Of a stretch of 64,000 bases of DNA, positions 62,729 to 64,000 are shown piece after piece (positions within the stretch are counted from its first letter, which is position 1; every line of letters begins with the position of its first letter). Location of the stretch: positions 1,051,501 through 1,115,500 of the forward strand of contig NZ_CP021425.1 in assembly GCF_002162375.1 (NCBI RefSeq). Direction: 5' to 3'. Origin of the DNA: Oleiphilus messinensis (lineage in GTDB: Bacteria > Pseudomonadota > Gammaproteobacteria > Pseudomonadales > Oleiphilaceae). The notes beneath the pieces were generated by a model. It was given only the letters and a program-made list of their open reading frames with translations, was not told where the DNA came from and ran no database searches. The translations under genes and the position numbers were made by a program.

Positions 62729-62752
62729 TGAACCTTGAACTGAACCTTGAAA
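62729..62752. repeat. 12-bp tandem repeat between tatA and tatB
   Basis: TGAACCTTGAAC (62729-62740) is followed immediately by TGAACCTTGAAA (62741-62752), 11 of 12 identical. It lies in the 145-bp tatA-tatB spacer, which is longer than usual for this operon and also holds a small TCTCG-AGCC-CGAGA stem. Confidence 0.65.
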
Positions 62753-62808
62753 CCGGAGTCTCGAGCCCGAGAGGTAATCCTGCCGGAGCTCGCAGTTGCA
62801 TCCTGAGA

Positions 62809-63066
62809 TCAGGATTGAGTGGTTTCTTTCCGGGTCGTATCGGAGTTGTTGGTTTCTACTTTTTTGGCTGCATCGACCGTTTCAGGTTTCGCCTCTATGG
62901 TTTTGGGGTCAGAGTCGTTTTTGGTCTCCTCATCGCCCATTGCTTTTTTGAAGCCTTTTACTGCACCGCCCAAGTCAGTACCCAGGTTACGCAGTTTTTT
63001 GGTTCCGAACAATAAGATAATAATTGCAAAAATTATAAGTAATTGCCAAATGCTGATACCGCCCAT
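62809..63066 (-). CDS. tatA: Twin-arginine translocase subunit TatA
   Basis: This 85-residue protein has [21 protein letters not shown] (in parts), the TatA membrane helix, then [22 protein letters not shown], the amphipathic helix with the FGxxK hinge. A charged tail follows. It forms the translocation pore. The ATG at 63066 has GGAG eight bases upstream; a TTG at 63075 is in frame but lies too close to the same site. Confidence 0.95.
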   Translation of the reverse strand: MGGISIWQLLIIFAIIILLFGTKKLRNLGTDLGGAVKGFKKAMGDEETKNDSDPKTIEAKPETVDAAKKVETNNSDTTRKETTQS

Positions 63067-63178
63067 ATTGCTCAATCTCCTGCGTTGTTTGGGTAGCCTA
63101 TCGATTCATTGTACACGATTCTAGTGTGACTGCTAATTGCTATAAATTTGGTTAAGCAGCTTAGGTTGCGATTACGGT

Positions 63179-63511
63179 TCATGATTTATCCCGCTGAGCT
63201 TTCTCTTCAAGTCCGGAAAGGTCAAATCGACGTTCAAGCTCTTGCAAAATGTCGTCGTAGGATAACCCTAAATGGGAAAGCATGACCAAGGAGTGGAACC
63301 AGAGGTCGGCCGTTTCGTAAATAACCTCTTTCATGTCACCACTTTGTTCTGCATCTTTTGCAGCCAGCAGGGTTTCGGTGCATTCTTCACCGACTTTTTC
63401 CAAAATTTTGTTCAGTCCCTTGTGGTGCAAGCTCGCGACGTAAGATTGATCCGGAGCTGACTTTTTTCGTGTTTCCAGAACTTCTGTCAGGGCTTTAAGA
63501 ACGTCGTTCAT
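63179..63511 (-). CDS. hisE: Phosphoribosyl-ATP pyrophosphatase
   Basis: This 110-residue enzyme performs step two of histidine synthesis. The HisE motif [19 protein letters not shown] (about 33-51) and [19 protein letters not shown] (about 64-82) hold the metal-binding acidic residues of this all-helical fold. It is separate from hisI but adjacent to it, as in Pseudomonas. It precedes tatA by 112 bp. Confidence 0.96.
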   Translation of the reverse strand: MNDVLKALTEVLETRKKSAPDQSYVASLHHKGLNKILEKVGEECTETLLAAKDAEQSGDMKEVIYETADLWFHSLVMLSHLGLSYDDILQELERRFDLSGLEEKAQRDKS

Positions 63512-63597
63512 AATTTACTCTAATATTACGGTGTCGGATGCGGTGGATTGCGCAATAACTTAACCGGGCTTTTATCGGCTTCCTGATCTGTGGAGCT

Positions 63598-64000
63598 TCA
63601 GGAAGAATAAAGTGTTTTCGGGTCTACTAAAACCGGCTCCACTGTTTTCCAGCTTATGTCCGTTGTCTGGATTCCGTTCTCTTCATCGCTGCTCGTTTTG
63701 GGTGTTTCTGTGTTCGCCATGTTTCTCTGCAGCGGTGAGCCTGAAACGGTGAGTTGTTGATAAAAACAACTCCGCCTGCCGGTATGGCAGGCGACGTCCC
63801 CAATTTGTTTCACTTTAAGCAACAGAACATCGGCATCACAGTCCAGCCGGATGTCAAAGAGAGTCTGTACATTGCCCGAGCTTTCACCTTTGCGCCATAA
63901 TCGGCTGCGGGATCGGGACCAATAAATCGCTCTTTGCTCCTGAATAGACAGCTTGAGAGACTCTGCGTTCATCCAGGCCATCATCAGCACTTCACCCGTG
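63598..64000 (-). CDS. hisI: Phosphoribosyl-AMP cyclohydrolase, C-terminal part (cut by window edge)
   Basis: The frame runs in from beyond the window, about 133 residues being visible. [15 protein letters not shown] is at the edge, [19 protein letters not shown] follows, and [28 protein letters not shown] (in parts) holds the zinc and magnesium ligands of HisI. It opens the imidazole precursor ring in histidine synthesis. About 20-30 N-terminal residues are missing because the window ends. It is the first visible gene of the hisI-hisE-tatABC-rsmE run. Confidence 0.96.
   Translation of the reverse strand, partial: TGEVLMMAWMNAESLKLSIQEQRAIYWSRSRSRLWRKGESSGNVQTLFDIRLDCDADVLLLKVKQIGDVACHTGRRSCFYQQLTVSGSPLQRNMANTETPKTSSDEENGIQTTDISWKTVEPVLVDPKTLYSS

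Overview
The window is an ordinary chromosomal segment of a gammaproteobacterium. Almost every block has the gene order of Pseudomonas and its marine relatives: metX-metW-rdgB-hemW, yggT-proC-yggS next to pilT-pilU, polA opposite DUF2782-thrB, prmA-DUF3426-dusB-fis-purH-purD, zapA-6S RNA-ygfA, ygfB-pepP-ubiH-ubiI and hisI-hisE-tatABC-rsmE. The base composition looks moderate, near half G+C by eye. A marine Pseudomonadales/Oceanospirillales-type bacterium (Hahella, Oleiphilus, Marinobacter or Ketobacter-like) is my best guess; the genus cannot be fixed from the sequence. No prophage, insertion sequence, CRISPR array, tRNA or rRNA gene was seen.

Layout. 1-10.6 kb: hemW (cut by the window edge), rdgB, a DUF4426 protein, metW and metX on the minus strand, then a dynamin-like GTPase, yggT, proC and yggS, with pilT and pilU divergent on the plus strand. 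10.6-15.7 kb: a more variable stretch with an orphan FecCD-type permease, a secreted CocE-type hydrolase, an AraC regulator and a lone periplasmic solute-binding protein. 15.8-22.4 kb: a Fur-box-preceded iron locus (imelysin lipoprotein, di-haem DUF1111 protein, second imelysin-like protein, DUF1513 protein), with a di-haem peroxidase upstream. 22.5-27.5 kb: polA, DUF2782, thrB, cvfB. 27.7-34.3 kb: a translationally coupled FMN reductase / CHASE4 hybrid kinase / REC-HDOD signalling set, then an amidase. 34.3-42.7 kb: ybaK, purD, purH, fis, dusB, a DUF3426 protein, prmA and aroQ. The accB-accC pair usually lying between aroQ and prmA is absent. 42.8-48 kb: a cyclic-di-GMP group, with a tandem-receiver diguanylate cyclase divergent from a LapD-like degenerate GGDEF/EAL receptor, plus a DUF2333 protein. 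48-55.7 kb: ppa, an acyl-CoA dehydrogenase, an acyltransferase, rpiA, ilvA, an orphan small membrane or secreted peptide, ygfA, 6S RNA, zapA and a ZapB-like coiled coil. 55.8-64 kb: ygfB, pepP, ubiH, ubiI, then rsmE, tatC, tatB, tatA, hisE and hisI (cut by the edge) on the minus strand.

Most genes are housekeeping: methionine, proline, threonine/isoleucine, histidine and shikimate synthesis, purine synthesis, ubiquinone hydroxylation, Tat export, replication and repair, and division. The parts most worth a second look are the spacers. They hold several short tandem duplications (12-19 bp units), a nested palindrome in front of the FMN reductase/kinase operon, a 7-4-7 inverted repeat before the acyl-CoA dehydrogenase, and a leader with mutually exclusive stems before DUF2782-thrB. 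I saw no convincing wholly new multi-gene system. The best candidate for an under-described unit is the FMN reductase-CHASE4 kinase-HDOD module.
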